Source of the DNA: Kiloniellaceae bacterium
Lineage (GTDB): Bacteria; Pseudomonadota; Alphaproteobacteria; Kiloniellales; Kiloniellaceae
Length of the DNA stretch: 12,305 nucleotides
Reading direction: 5' to 3'
Assembly (NCBI GenBank): GCA_028280915.1
Contig: JANQKX010000679.1
Span: 1-12,305, forward strand
Shown here: piece by piece, positions 1 through 6,582 of the stretch
How the letters are laid out: the number at the start of each line of letters is the position of its first letter
Numbering within the stretch: position 1 is the first letter of the stretch
The notes under the pieces: model-generated
What the model saw: only the letters and a program-made list of their open reading frames with translations
Database searches by the model: none
What the model was told of the DNA's origin: nothing
Position numbers and translations under genes: made by a program

Positions 1-424
1 AGCTTTGGAAAAAGCCTTCGAGGCCTTGCGGAACGGCTTTGGCCGCGATCCCTTGAACTGGCGCTGGGGTGACGCCCACACCGCCCATTTCGCCCACCCG
101 GTGTGGAGCCGGATTCCCTATCTGGGCGATTGGATTGCCTACGGCATCGAAACATCGGGTGGCAACGACACGGTGAACCGGGCCAGCCCCCGCTTCAGCG
201 GCGAGCCCGAGCGCCGTTTCGAGGACCTGCACGGCCCGGGCATGCGGGCCATCTTCGATCTGGCAGATCTGGACCGCTCCCTCTACGCCTTGGCGGGCGG
301 CCAATCGGGCAACCCCTTTTCGTCCTACTACGGCTCGCTGGTAAGCGATTGGCGCGACGGCCGATACTTCACCATCGACGGGCGGGAAACGCCGGAGCAT
401 CAACTCACCCTCGCCCCCAAGTGA
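1..424 (+). CDS. Penicillin acylase family (peptidase S45) protein, C-terminal fragment
   Basis: Only the last ~140 residues are in the window; the gene begins upstream and the reading frame is open at base 2. The visible part has the pattern of the end of the beta chain of Ntn-hydrolase penicillin/aculeacin acylases: a W-x-W-G-D-x-H segment (about codons 20-26), a GGNDTVN segment, an R-x-I-x-DLADLD stretch, then GGQSGNPFSSYYGSLVSDW and a final aromatic-rich strand near RYFTI. In this family the proprotein is exported, self-cleaves before a catalytic Ser, and hydrolyses amide bonds of acylated substrates such as beta-lactams, acyl-homoserine lactones or lipopeptides. The substrate cannot be told from this fragment, and the signal peptide and nucleophile lie outside. 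It ends 71 bases before the CBS gene, with no convincing terminator between. Family assignment is fairly sure; function is not. Confidence 0.85.
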   Translation, partial: ALEKAFEALRNGFGRDPLNWRWGDAHTAHFAHPVWSRIPYLGDWIAYGIETSGGNDTVNRASPRFSGEPERRFEDLHGPGMRAIFDLADLDRSLYALAGGQSGNPFSSYYGSLVSDWRDGRYFTIDGRETPEHQLTLAPK

Positions 425-483
425 GCCGGCCATCTTGCGGCCCGGCGCCGCATGGCTTAGGTGTAGGCAAAGAATGCGATCGC

Positions 484-488
484 AAGGA
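484..488 (+). promoter_or_regulatory. Ribosome binding site of the CBS gene
   Basis: AAGGA lies 7 bases before the ATG at 496. The same reading frame stays open far upstream, to about base 103, but that extension overlaps the acylase gene in another frame and has no family resemblance. This site, plus the protein homology, fixes the start at 496. Confidence 0.7.
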
Positions 489-495
489 TAGCGCC

Positions 496-1881
496 ATGAT
501 CCAGCCCGGACCCGTCTACAAGAATGTTTTGGAGGCCATCGGCAACACGCCCATGGCCCAGGTCACCCGCATCGACACCGGGCCCTGCGAGCTCTTCCTC
601 AAGCTGGAAAGCCAGAACCCGGGCGGCTCTATCAAGGACCGGATCGGCAAGTCCATGATCGAGGCGGCGGAACGGGACGGCAAGCTGAAGCCCGGCGGCC
701 GCCTGATCGAGGCCACCGCCGGCAACACCGGCCTGGGCCTGGCTCTCGTGGCGGCGCAAAAGGGCTATAAGCTGTCCCTGGTGGTGCCCGACAAGATGGC
801 CCAGGAAAAGATCTTTCACCTCAAGGCCCTGGGCACGGAGGTCATCCTCACCCGCTCCGACGTGGGCAAGGGCCATCCCGACTATTACCAGGACATGGCC
901 CAGCGTATCGCCGACGAGACCGGCGCCTGGTACGTGAACCAGTTCGAGAACCCGGCCAACCCGGAAGCTCATGTGGCCACCACGGGGCCGGAGATCTGGG
1001 CCCAGATGGACCATCGGGTGGACGCGGTGGTCGCCGGCGTGGGCTCGGGCGGTACCATCGCCGGGCTGTCGCGCTATTTCGAAGAGGTGTCACCGGAAAC
1101 GGAGATGATCCTGGCCGACCCCACCGGCTCCATCCTGGCTCACTACGTGGACACGGGCGAGATCACCACCGACGTGGGCTCCTGGCTGGTGGAAGGCATC
1201 GGCGAGGACTTCTTGCCCCCCAACGCGGACAACCTGCGCCGGGTCAAGCACGCCTATTCGGTCACCGACGGCGAGGCCATGCTGAGCGCGCGGGAACTGC
1301 TCAACAAGGAAGGCATTCTGGCCGGTTCCTCCTCGGGCACGCTCCTGACCGCGGCGCTGCGCTATTGCCGGGCCCAAAGCGCGCCCAAACGGGTGGTCAC
1401 CTTTGTCTGCGACAGCGGCAACAAGTACCTGTCCAAGATGTTCAACGACTTCTGGATGCTGGACCAAGGCCTCATCGAGCGGGAAAAGTACGGTGACCTG
1501 CGCGACCTGGTCACCCGCCGTCACGCGGACCACAGCACGGTGGTGGTGGCTCCCACGGACGATCTTCTGGTCGCCTATGGGCGCATGAAGCTTTACGACA
1601 TCTCCCAGCTCCCCGTGCTCGACGAAAACGACGAGGTGGTGGGCATCATTGATGAAAGCGACATCCTGCTCCGGGTCTTCGCCGATGAGGCCAACTTCAA
1701 ACACCCCGTGGCCAGTGCCATGACCACCAAGCTGCAAACGGTGGACATCACCGCGCCACTGGATGCCTTGATCCCCATCTTCGAAAAAGACCTGGTGGCC
1801 ATCGTGATGGACGGCACGTCTTTCATGGGCCTGATCACCCGCATCGATCTGCTCAACCACCTGCGCCGGCAAATGAAGTGA
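496..1881 (+). CDS. cbs: Cystathionine beta-synthase with C-terminal CBS-domain pair
   Basis: PLP enzyme of fold type II, 461 residues, cytoplasmic. It is expected to condense homocysteine with serine (or O-acetylserine) to cystathionine, the first step of reverse transsulfuration. Catalytic core is about residues 8-320: the PLP lysine is K47 in NPGGSIKDRIG, the substrate-carboxylate loop is TAGNTG (74-79), and the PLP-phosphate loop is GVGSGGTIAG (181-190). A Bateman module of two CBS motifs follows, about 337-392 and 405-457, with the second repeat ending in FMGLITRIDLL. There is no N-terminal heme-binding extension of the animal type: the core starts almost at the first residue. CBS pairs often bind adenine nucleotides or SAM, so allosteric control is plausible but not shown. 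The next gene encodes the partner lyase, which favours CBS over a plain cysteine synthase. That alternative (O-acetylserine sulfhydrylase with CBS domains) is the main rival. Confidence 0.92.
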   Translation: MIQPGPVYKNVLEAIGNTPMAQVTRIDTGPCELFLKLESQNPGGSIKDRIGKSMIEAAERDGKLKPGGRLIEATAGNTGLGLALVAAQKGYKLSLVVPDKMAQEKIFHLKALGTEVILTRSDVGKGHPDYYQDMAQRIADETGAWYVNQFENPANPEAHVATTGPEIWAQMDHRVDAVVAGVGSGGTIAGLSRYFEEVSPETEMILADPTGSILAHYVDTGEITTDVGSWLVEGIGEDFLPPNADNLRRVKHAYSVTDGEAMLSARELLNKEGILAGSSSGTLLTAALRYCRAQSAPKRVVTFVCDSGNKYLSKMFNDFWMLDQGLIEREKYGDLRDLVTRRHADHSTVVVAPTDDLLVAYGRMKLYDISQLPVLDENDEVVGIIDESDILLRVFADEANFKHPVASAMTTKLQTVDITAPLDALIPIFEKDLVAIVMDGTSFMGLITRIDLLNHLRRQMK

Positions 1882-1922
1882 CCGCCTCTTAGTCTAATTC
1901 CCATTTCAGAGACGACCAAGCC

Positions 1923-3095
1923 ATGACCGATAGCACCGATGGGCCCAACCGCGCCCGCTTCGCCACCCGGGTGATCCACGCCGGCCAATCCCCCGATCCC
2001 AGCACCGGCGCCATTATGCCGCCGATCTACGCCACCTCCACCTACGTGCAGGAGAGCCCGGGCGTGCACAAGGGCTACGAATACAGCCGCAGTCAGAATC
2101 CCACCCGCATGGCCTACGAACGCTGTGTCGCCGACCTGGAAAGCGGCAGCCAGGGCTGGGCCTTCGCCTCGGGCATGGCGGCCGCCGGCACCATCCTGGA
2201 GCTGCTGGACAGTGGCAGCCACGTGATCGCCCTGGACGACCTTTACGGCGGCAGCTACCGCTTGTTCGAAAACGTGCGCAAGCGCTCGGCCGGGCTGACC
2301 TTCAGTTTCGTGGACATGTCCGACATTGCCGCGATCGAAGCGCAGATCCGGCCCGAGACCAAGATGATCTGGCTGGAAACCCCCAGCAACCCCCTGCTCA
2401 AGCTGGTGGACCTGGAAGCGGTGGCGGCCCTCGCCAAGCGCCACGGCATCATCTCGGTCTGCGACAACACCTTCGCGACGCCTTGGGTGCAGCGCCCCTT
2501 GGAGCTGGGATTCGATCTGGTCATGCATTCGGCCACCAAGTACCTGAACGGTCATTCCGACATGGTCGGCGGCGTGGTCATCGCCGGTGCCAACCCCACC
2601 CTCATTGAGGGTTTGAGTTATCTGCAGAACGCGGTCGGCGGGGTCCAGGGGCCCTTTGATTCTTTCCTGGCCCTGCGCGGGGTCAAGACCCTGGCGCTCA
2701 GGATGGCGCGCCACTGCGATAACGGGCTGGCCGTGGCCCAGTTCATGGAGGCCCATCCCAAGGTGGAAAAGGTCTACTATCCCGGCCTTGTCAGCCATCC
2801 CCAGCACGAGCTGGCCGCCCGGCAGATGCGCGGCTACGGCGGCATGGTGACGGCGGTGCTCAAGGGCGGCCTGGACGAGGCCCGGCACTTTTTGGAACGG
2901 GTGGAGATCTTCGCCTTGGCCGAAAGCCTGGGCGGCGTGGAAAGCCTGATCGAGCATCCGGCCATCATGACCCACGCCTCGATCCCGCCGGACAAGCGTC
3001 AGTCCCTGGGCATCGACGACGGCCTGGTGCGCCTCTCCGTGGGGGTGGAGGACGTGGACGACCTCATGGCCGACCTGCGCCACGCCCTGGCCTGA
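1923..3095 (+). CDS. Cystathionine gamma-lyase / gamma-synthase family PLP enzyme
   Basis: Fold type I PLP enzyme of the Cys/Met metabolism family, 390 residues, full length for the family. PLP is bound by K206 in SATKYLNGHSD, with D181 in the VCDNTFATP segment contacting the pyridine nitrogen. The YSRSQNPT segment (54-61) supplies the Tyr and Arg that contact the phosphate of the neighbouring subunit, and Y108 in DDLYGGSYR is the ring-stacking Tyr. The end of the domain has SLGGVESLIEHPA and RLSVGVED, typical of this family. Placed 41 bases after the CBS gene with no terminator between, it most likely cleaves cystathionine to cysteine, 2-oxobutyrate and ammonia, completing reverse transsulfuration. 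Cystathionine gamma-synthase (the forward reaction) and methionine gamma-lyase are so similar that sequence reading alone cannot exclude them. The ribosome binding site is weak, which fits translation coupled to a short intergenic gap. Confidence 0.93.
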   Translation: MTDSTDGPNRARFATRVIHAGQSPDPSTGAIMPPIYATSTYVQESPGVHKGYEYSRSQNPTRMAYERCVADLESGSQGWAFASGMAAAGTILELLDSGSHVIALDDLYGGSYRLFENVRKRSAGLTFSFVDMSDIAAIEAQIRPETKMIWLETPSNPLLKLVDLEAVAALAKRHGIISVCDNTFATPWVQRPLELGFDLVMHSATKYLNGHSDMVGGVVIAGANPTLIEGLSYLQNAVGGVQGPFDSFLALRGVKTLALRMARHCDNGLAVAQFMEAHPKVEKVYYPGLVSHPQHELAARQMRGYGGMVTAVLKGGLDEARHFLERVEIFALAESLGGVESLIEHPAIMTHASIPPDKRQSLGIDDGLVRLSVGVEDVDDLMADLRHALA

Positions 3096-3115
3096 CCGGA
3101 AGCCGGCCGCTTAAT

Positions 3116-3586
3116 TTACGAGATATATAGGCCCCGGTGATAGATCAGCGGCGCGCCGGGTTCGGGTCCTTGCGTGTCGATCACCTCGCCGAGCACCACC
3201 AGGTGATCGCCGAAGCGCTGGGCGCTGATCTGCTTGCAGTCCAGCGCGCCCAAGGTCCCGTCGAGAATCGGGCTGCCGCCGGCCAATCCACGATAGGGCA
3301 GATCCGGCCAGTCGGGCTGGCTCGGGTCGGCGAAGCGGTTGGAGATAGAGGCCTGGTCGTCTTTCAGGATATTCACGGCGAAATGGGTCGCCGCGGCGAA
3401 AGCATCGAAATTCACCGCGTGGTCGCCCAGGCAATAAAGCACAATGGGCGGCTCCAGGGAGACGGCGGAAAAGCTGCTCACGGTCATGCCCCGCGCCGCG
3501 CCGTCCGGCCCCAAGGTTGTCACCACGGTAACGCCCGCGGCAAAGCACCCAAAAAGCCCTTTAAGGTTTTTTTCATCCTTTGACAT
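3116..3586 (-). CDS. Flavin reductase-like domain protein (FMN-binding split barrel)
   Basis: Small 156-residue protein consisting of one flavin reductase-like domain. The diagnostic parts are GMTVSSFSAVSLEPP (33-47), which forms the flavin-contacting strand and turn, a VNIL segment (71-74), GALDCK (113-118), RFGDHLVVLGEV (124-135) and a terminal PLIYHRGLY (146-154). Relatives reduce free FMN or FAD with NAD(P)H and hand it to a partner monooxygenase, or act as stand-alone ferric/flavin reductases. No monooxygenase is visible nearby, so the partner and role are unknown. The start at 3586 (ATG) was chosen because the open frame further upstream to 3694 has no family resemblance and would overlap the divergent methyltransferase gene. 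Only a poor AGGG precedes it. It converges on the lyase gene with a 20-base gap, too short for an obvious terminator. Confidence 0.88.
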   Translation of the reverse strand: MSKDEKNLKGLFGCFAAGVTVVTTLGPDGAARGMTVSSFSAVSLEPPIVLYCLGDHAVNFDAFAAATHFAVNILKDDQASISNRFADPSQPDWPDLPYRGLAGGSPILDGTLGALDCKQISAQRFGDHLVVLGEVIDTQGPEPGAPLIYHRGLYIS

Positions 3587-3636
3587 GGAAATGGTAACCC
3601 TAATTTTTGCCGTTCCTGATCGGGGTCCGCCCAGCG

Positions 3637-4506
3637 ATGAAAGCCGCGCACGCGCCAGATTTGTCACATAGCCCAGCCCGACCCAATCTGGCAAGCAAAG
3701 GTCTGCAAAGTACAGATCTGGAGGACAATAGCCCGGCCAAACCGGATCGCAAGGGCCCCTCGCCCTTGGTCCGGGCCATCTTGGCTCAGCTCATCGCCGC
3801 AATAGCCCTCGCGGCCGGCACCTACATCCTGGCCCGATTTGGACATATCCAGATCCAGATCGCCATTTTGATTCCGGCCCAAGGCCTGCTGGCCGCGGCG
3901 CTCGGAACCGGGTTTGGCCTGGCCCGCTGGTGGCTGCCCCTTCAAGCCTTGTTTCCGGCGGCCATTGCCGCGGCTTTGGCCTTGGGACTGCCGTCCTGGC
4001 TTTATCTCACCGCCTTTTCGGTCCTGATCCTGATCTACTGGAACGCCGCGGGCGAGCGGGTTCCCCTTTACCTCTCCAACCAAAAGACCTGCCGCGCGCT
4101 GGAAGCTCTCCTGCCCGCCGGCCGGTCCTTTACCTTCATCGACATGGGCTGCGGCTTGGGCGCCGTGCTGACCCGCCTGGCCCACCAACCGCGGGGCCGT
4201 TTCGTGGGCATCGAGACCGCGCCCCTGCCGTTCATGGTCTCCTGGCTGCGGGCCAAGCTGCTGGGCCAAGGGCGGGTCTCGGTTCACCGGGCGAACCTCT
4301 GGGACCAGGATTTCGGCGCCTTCGACGTGGTCTATTGCTTTTTATCCCCCGCGCCCATGCCGGCGCTTTTCGAAAAGGCGCGGGCCGAAATGAAGCCCGG
4401 CAGCCTGCTGATTAGCAATTCCTTTACCGTACCCGACCACCCCGCCGACGAGATCCTTAACCTTGACGACCGCCGCGCTACCCAGCTGCATTTATGGCGG
4501 TTTTAG
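3637..4506 (+). CDS. Membrane-anchored class I SAM-dependent methyltransferase
   Basis: 289 residues from the ATG chosen here. An N-terminal polar stretch (1-43) is followed by four predicted membrane helices, about 44-66, 70-95, 99-119 and 121-136, then a soluble methyltransferase domain. Motif I is FIDMGCGLGA (about 167-176), the acidic residue that holds the SAM ribose is E193 in VGIE, and FDVVYCFLSP (229-238) matches motif IV. The order membrane region, glycine loop, GIE, SWLRAK, FDVVY and a final KPGSLLISNSF strand resembles the FAM173/ATPSCKMT group, whose members methylate lysines of membrane-associated proteins. That comparison is from memory and is inference. The frame opens at a TTG at 3607, and no start has a good ribosome site, so the N-terminus is uncertain; an internal TTG after AAGGG near 3771 is also possible. 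The gene is divergent from the flavin reductase and lies 122 bases upstream of motA. Confidence 0.82.
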   Translation: MKAAHAPDLSHSPARPNLASKGLQSTDLEDNSPAKPDRKGPSPLVRAILAQLIAAIALAAGTYILARFGHIQIQIAILIPAQGLLAAALGTGFGLARWWLPLQALFPAAIAAALALGLPSWLYLTAFSVLILIYWNAAGERVPLYLSNQKTCRALEALLPAGRSFTFIDMGCGLGAVLTRLAHQPRGRFVGIETAPLPFMVSWLRAKLLGQGRVSVHRANLWDQDFGAFDVVYCFLSPAPMPALFEKARAEMKPGSLLISNSFTVPDHPADEILNLDDRRATQLHLWRF

Positions 4507-4628
4507 GCCCGATCTTGACCTTGAGCGCCATGGAGAGTGGGCCACGATCTTAAGGTTAAACGGTTTTTTACCTATCCCCGCCATCATTCCCTTTCGGTTT
4601 CGGGCCTGAAACGCATCAAGGGCGGATT
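4507..4628 (+). promoter_or_regulatory. Intergenic region upstream of motA, with repeated short motif
   Basis: This 122-base gap probably holds the motAB promoter, but I cannot identify convincing -35/-10, sigma-28 or sigma-54 boxes. Two related 14-base strings sit in it, GATCTTGACCTTGA at 4511-4524 and GATCTTAAGGTTAA at 4546-4559. A third, GATCCTTAACCTTGA at 4452-4466, lies inside the end of the methyltransferase gene. The third string carries TTAACCTT and the 4546-4559 string carries its inverse complement AAGGTTAA, so those two could pair or act as operator half-sites. A short GGCCC/GGGCC pairing (4506-4510 with 4539-4543) is also present, without a T tract. Function is speculative. Confidence 0.3.
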
Positions 4629-5492
4629 ATGTTAGTTATCGTCGGAATCATTTTGGTTTGCGTCTGCGTGACGGGCGGCTATATGGCGCATGGCGGCCAC
4701 ATGGGGGTCCTGTGGCAGCCGTTTGAGTTCGTGATTATTTTCGGCGCGGGCATCGGCGCTCTGATTTGTTCCTGCAGCAAGGCGATCCTCAAGGGCGTGG
4801 GCAAATCCTTCGGCCGCATCGTCAAAGGTCCCAAATACAAAAAAGACGACTACATCGAGCTCTTGTGCGTGCTTTACCAGGTCTTTCGCCTGGCCAAAAC
4901 CAAGGGCAATCTGGGATTGGAACAGCACATCGAAAACCCCCACGAAAGCACCCTGTTCTCCCAGTTCCCCAAGTTCCACGGCGACCACCACGCGGTGGAG
5001 TTCACCTGCGATTATCTGCGCCTCATGGTCTTGGGCGCCGACAACCCCCACGAGGTGGAAGCCTTGATGGATCTGGAACTGGAGACCCATCACCACGAGG
5101 AAGCCGCTGTTGGCGACGCGCTGGTGAACCTGGGCGAAGGCCTGCCGGCCCTGGGCATCGTGGCCGCCGTGCTGGGCGTTATTCACACCATGGGCTCCAT
5201 CGCCGAACCGCCCGAGGTTCTGGGTAAACTGATCGGCGCCGCCCTGGTGGGGACCTTTTCCGGCATCTTGGCGTCTTACGGCTTTGTCGGCCCCATGGCC
5301 AAGGCCTTCAACAACGTGGTGGCCGAGGACTCCAAGTACATGGAGTGCCTGAAAGCCGGTATCCTGGCCCACCTCTCCGGCAGCCCCCCCGCCGTCTCGG
5401 TGGAATTCGCCCGCAAGGCCCTGTTGTCTCATACCCGGCCCACGTTCTACGAGGTGGAAAGCGCCGCCGAAGAACTGCCGGCCCCGGCGTGA
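4629..5492 (+). CDS. motA: Flagellar motor stator protein MotA
   Basis: Inner-membrane stator subunit that, with MotB, forms the ion channel that turns the flagellar rotor. 287 residues, normal for the long MotA group. Helices 1 and 2 lie at about 1-20 and 31-53. The cytoplasmic loop that contacts FliG contains GLEQHIENPHES (96-107), where E98 matches the rotor-contact glutamate of E. coli MotA. K90 stands where that protein has R90, so the charge is kept. Helices 3 and 4 lie at about 172-192 and 202-225 and carry the two conserved prolines, P173 (GLPALGIVAA) and P222 (GFVGPMAKA), at the same numbers as in E. coli. The C-terminal SVEFARKALLS motif is also family-typical. The loop is unusually His-rich (HGDHH 118-121 region, HHHEE 154-158). 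AAGGGCGG at 4618-4625 is a good ribosome site. motB follows after 30 bases. Confidence 0.97.
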   Translation: MLVIVGIILVCVCVTGGYMAHGGHMGVLWQPFEFVIIFGAGIGALICSCSKAILKGVGKSFGRIVKGPKYKKDDYIELLCVLYQVFRLAKTKGNLGLEQHIENPHESTLFSQFPKFHGDHHAVEFTCDYLRLMVLGADNPHEVEALMDLELETHHHEEAAVGDALVNLGEGLPALGIVAAVLGVIHTMGSIAEPPEVLGKLIGAALVGTFSGILASYGFVGPMAKAFNNVVAEDSKYMECLKAGILAHLSGSPPAVSVEFARKALLSHTRPTFYEVESAAEELPAPA

Positions 5493-5522
5493 TGCATCAG
5501 ATGATCGGAAGAAGCTCACGGC

Positions 5523-6503
5523 ATGGCTGAAGACGCGAACCGCCCCGTCGTCATTATCAAGAAGGTCAAGAAGGGCGGCCATGGCGGACACCATGGCGGC
5601 GCCTGGAAGGTTGCTTACGCCGACTTCGTGACCGCCATGATGGCGTTTTTCCTGCTCATGTGGCTGCTGAACGCCACCACGGAAGAGCAAAAACTGGGCA
5701 TCGCCGATTACTTCGCCCCGGCCATCGTCACGGGCAGCCAGAAGGGCGCCGACGGGGTCTTGGGCGGGCGCACCATCACCGTCGACGGGCGCATGAAAAA
5801 CGACACCTCGCCCATCGGCATCACCATCGCCCTGCCCACCTCCGACGAGGACTGGGAAGGGGAAACCGTGGGCATCAAGGGCGCCGAGGGCGGCACCGAG
5901 GAAAGCACCCCGGATTCCGGCGAAAGCGGCGCCCCGGTGATCGAGGCGGAACTCCACGACAGCGCGGTGGACGCCGTGCGCGAGCGCCTGGAACAGCAAA
6001 AGTTCGAACAGGTCGAGGAATCCCTGAAAGAGACCATCGCCGAAAATCCCGAGCTGAAGGACCTGGGCGAGAACCTGATGATCGATCAGACGCCCGAGGG
6101 TTTGCGCATCCAAATCGTCGATAAGGACCGCACCTCCATGTTCCCCTCCGGCTCGGCGGAAATGTTCGCCCACACCAAAAAGCTCATGGCCATGGTGGTG
6201 AATTCCATCAAGGATATCGACAACAAGATATCCATCAAGGGCCATACGGACGCCACGCCTTATAGTAGCGCGTCGGGCTATTCCAACTGGGAGCTTTCCA
6301 CCGACCGGGCCCACGCCAGCCGCCGCGCCCTGATCGAGGCCGGCTTGCCGGCCAGCCGAATCGCCTCCGTGGCCGGGCGCGCGGCGCAGGAGCCTCTGAT
6401 CAAGGAAGATCCCTTCTCGCCGCAAAACCGGCGGATTTCCATTATCCTCCTCAGCGACAAGCCCGTCGTGCAGCTGCCCCGCTTCCAGTCGGGGAACTAT
6501 TAG
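5523..6503 (+). CDS. motB: Flagellar motor stator protein MotB
   Basis: Partner of MotA, anchoring the stator to peptidoglycan and carrying the ion-binding residue. 326 residues. The cytoplasmic start is basic and rich in Gly and His (IIKKVKKGGHGGHHGGAWK, about 11-29), followed by the single membrane helix YADFVTAMMAFFLLMWLLN (32-50), in which D34 is the proton-binding aspartate. The periplasmic plug region follows (about 51-66). A long acidic linker (about 105-145, many Glu/Asp/Gly/Ser) leads to the OmpA-like peptidoglycan-binding domain, about 190-315. That domain has IKGHTDAT (238-245), NWELSTDRA (255-263) and NRRISI (302-307). The helix sequence looks like proton-type MotB rather than sodium-type PomB, which is inference. 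GGAAG at 5507-5511 is the likely ribosome site. Forms an operon with motA. Confidence 0.97.
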   Translation: MAEDANRPVVIIKKVKKGGHGGHHGGAWKVAYADFVTAMMAFFLLMWLLNATTEEQKLGIADYFAPAIVTGSQKGADGVLGGRTITVDGRMKNDTSPIGITIALPTSDEDWEGETVGIKGAEGGTEESTPDSGESGAPVIEAELHDSAVDAVRERLEQQKFEQVEESLKETIAENPELKDLGENLMIDQTPEGLRIQIVDKDRTSMFPSGSAEMFAHTKKLMAMVVNSIKDIDNKISIKGHTDATPYSSASGYSNWELSTDRAHASRRALIEAGLPASRIASVAGRAAQEPLIKEDPFSPQNRRISIILLSDKPVVQLPRFQSGNY

Positions 6504-6540
6504 GCGCCCGCCAGGTCCTCATGGTAATGGTCAGCGTGCG

Positions 6541-6562
6541 GCGGCGGTGATACCATCGCCGC
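6541..6562 (+). other. Stem-loop between motB and the RDD gene
   Basis: GCGGCGGTG (6541-6549) can pair with CATCGCCGC (6554-6562) around the four-base loop ATAC, giving nine pairs with one G-U. No T tract follows; the ribosome site of the next gene begins nine bases later. It could be a transcript-end stabiliser for motAB, a weak factor-dependent termination site, or a structure affecting translation of the RDD gene. Confidence 0.45.
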
Positions 6563-6570
6563 GACGATAA

Positions 6571-6575
6571 AGGAG
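6571..6575 (+). promoter_or_regulatory. Ribosome binding site deciding a TTG start
   Basis: AGGAG (within AAAGGAGAGTG) lies 7 bases before TTG at 6583. An in-frame GTG at 6577 overlaps this site and therefore cannot be served by it. The TTG is the better start for the RDD gene. Confidence 0.65.
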
Positions 6576-6582
6576 AGTGATC

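Noticed and set aside
422..446. GCCGG/CCGGC pairing after the acylase stop
   Set aside because: Only five pairs around an 11-base or longer loop and no T tract, so it is not a convincing terminator.
1593..3083. 496-codon open frame on the minus strand opposite the CBS and lyase genes
   Set aside because: Low-complexity His/Gly/Ala composition, no recognisable motif, and full overlap with two well-supported genes.
4557..4584. Sigma-28-like flagellar promoter (TAAA followed by a downstream box) before motA
   Set aside because: The sequence 15 bases after TAAA is C-rich and does not resemble GCCGATAA.
4632..6425. 597-codon open frame on the minus strand opposite motA and motB
   Set aside because: It mirrors the codon pattern of motAB, is very rich in His, Gly, Gln and Asp without domain-like motifs, and crosses the motA-motB gap. 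It is a product of high third-position GC.
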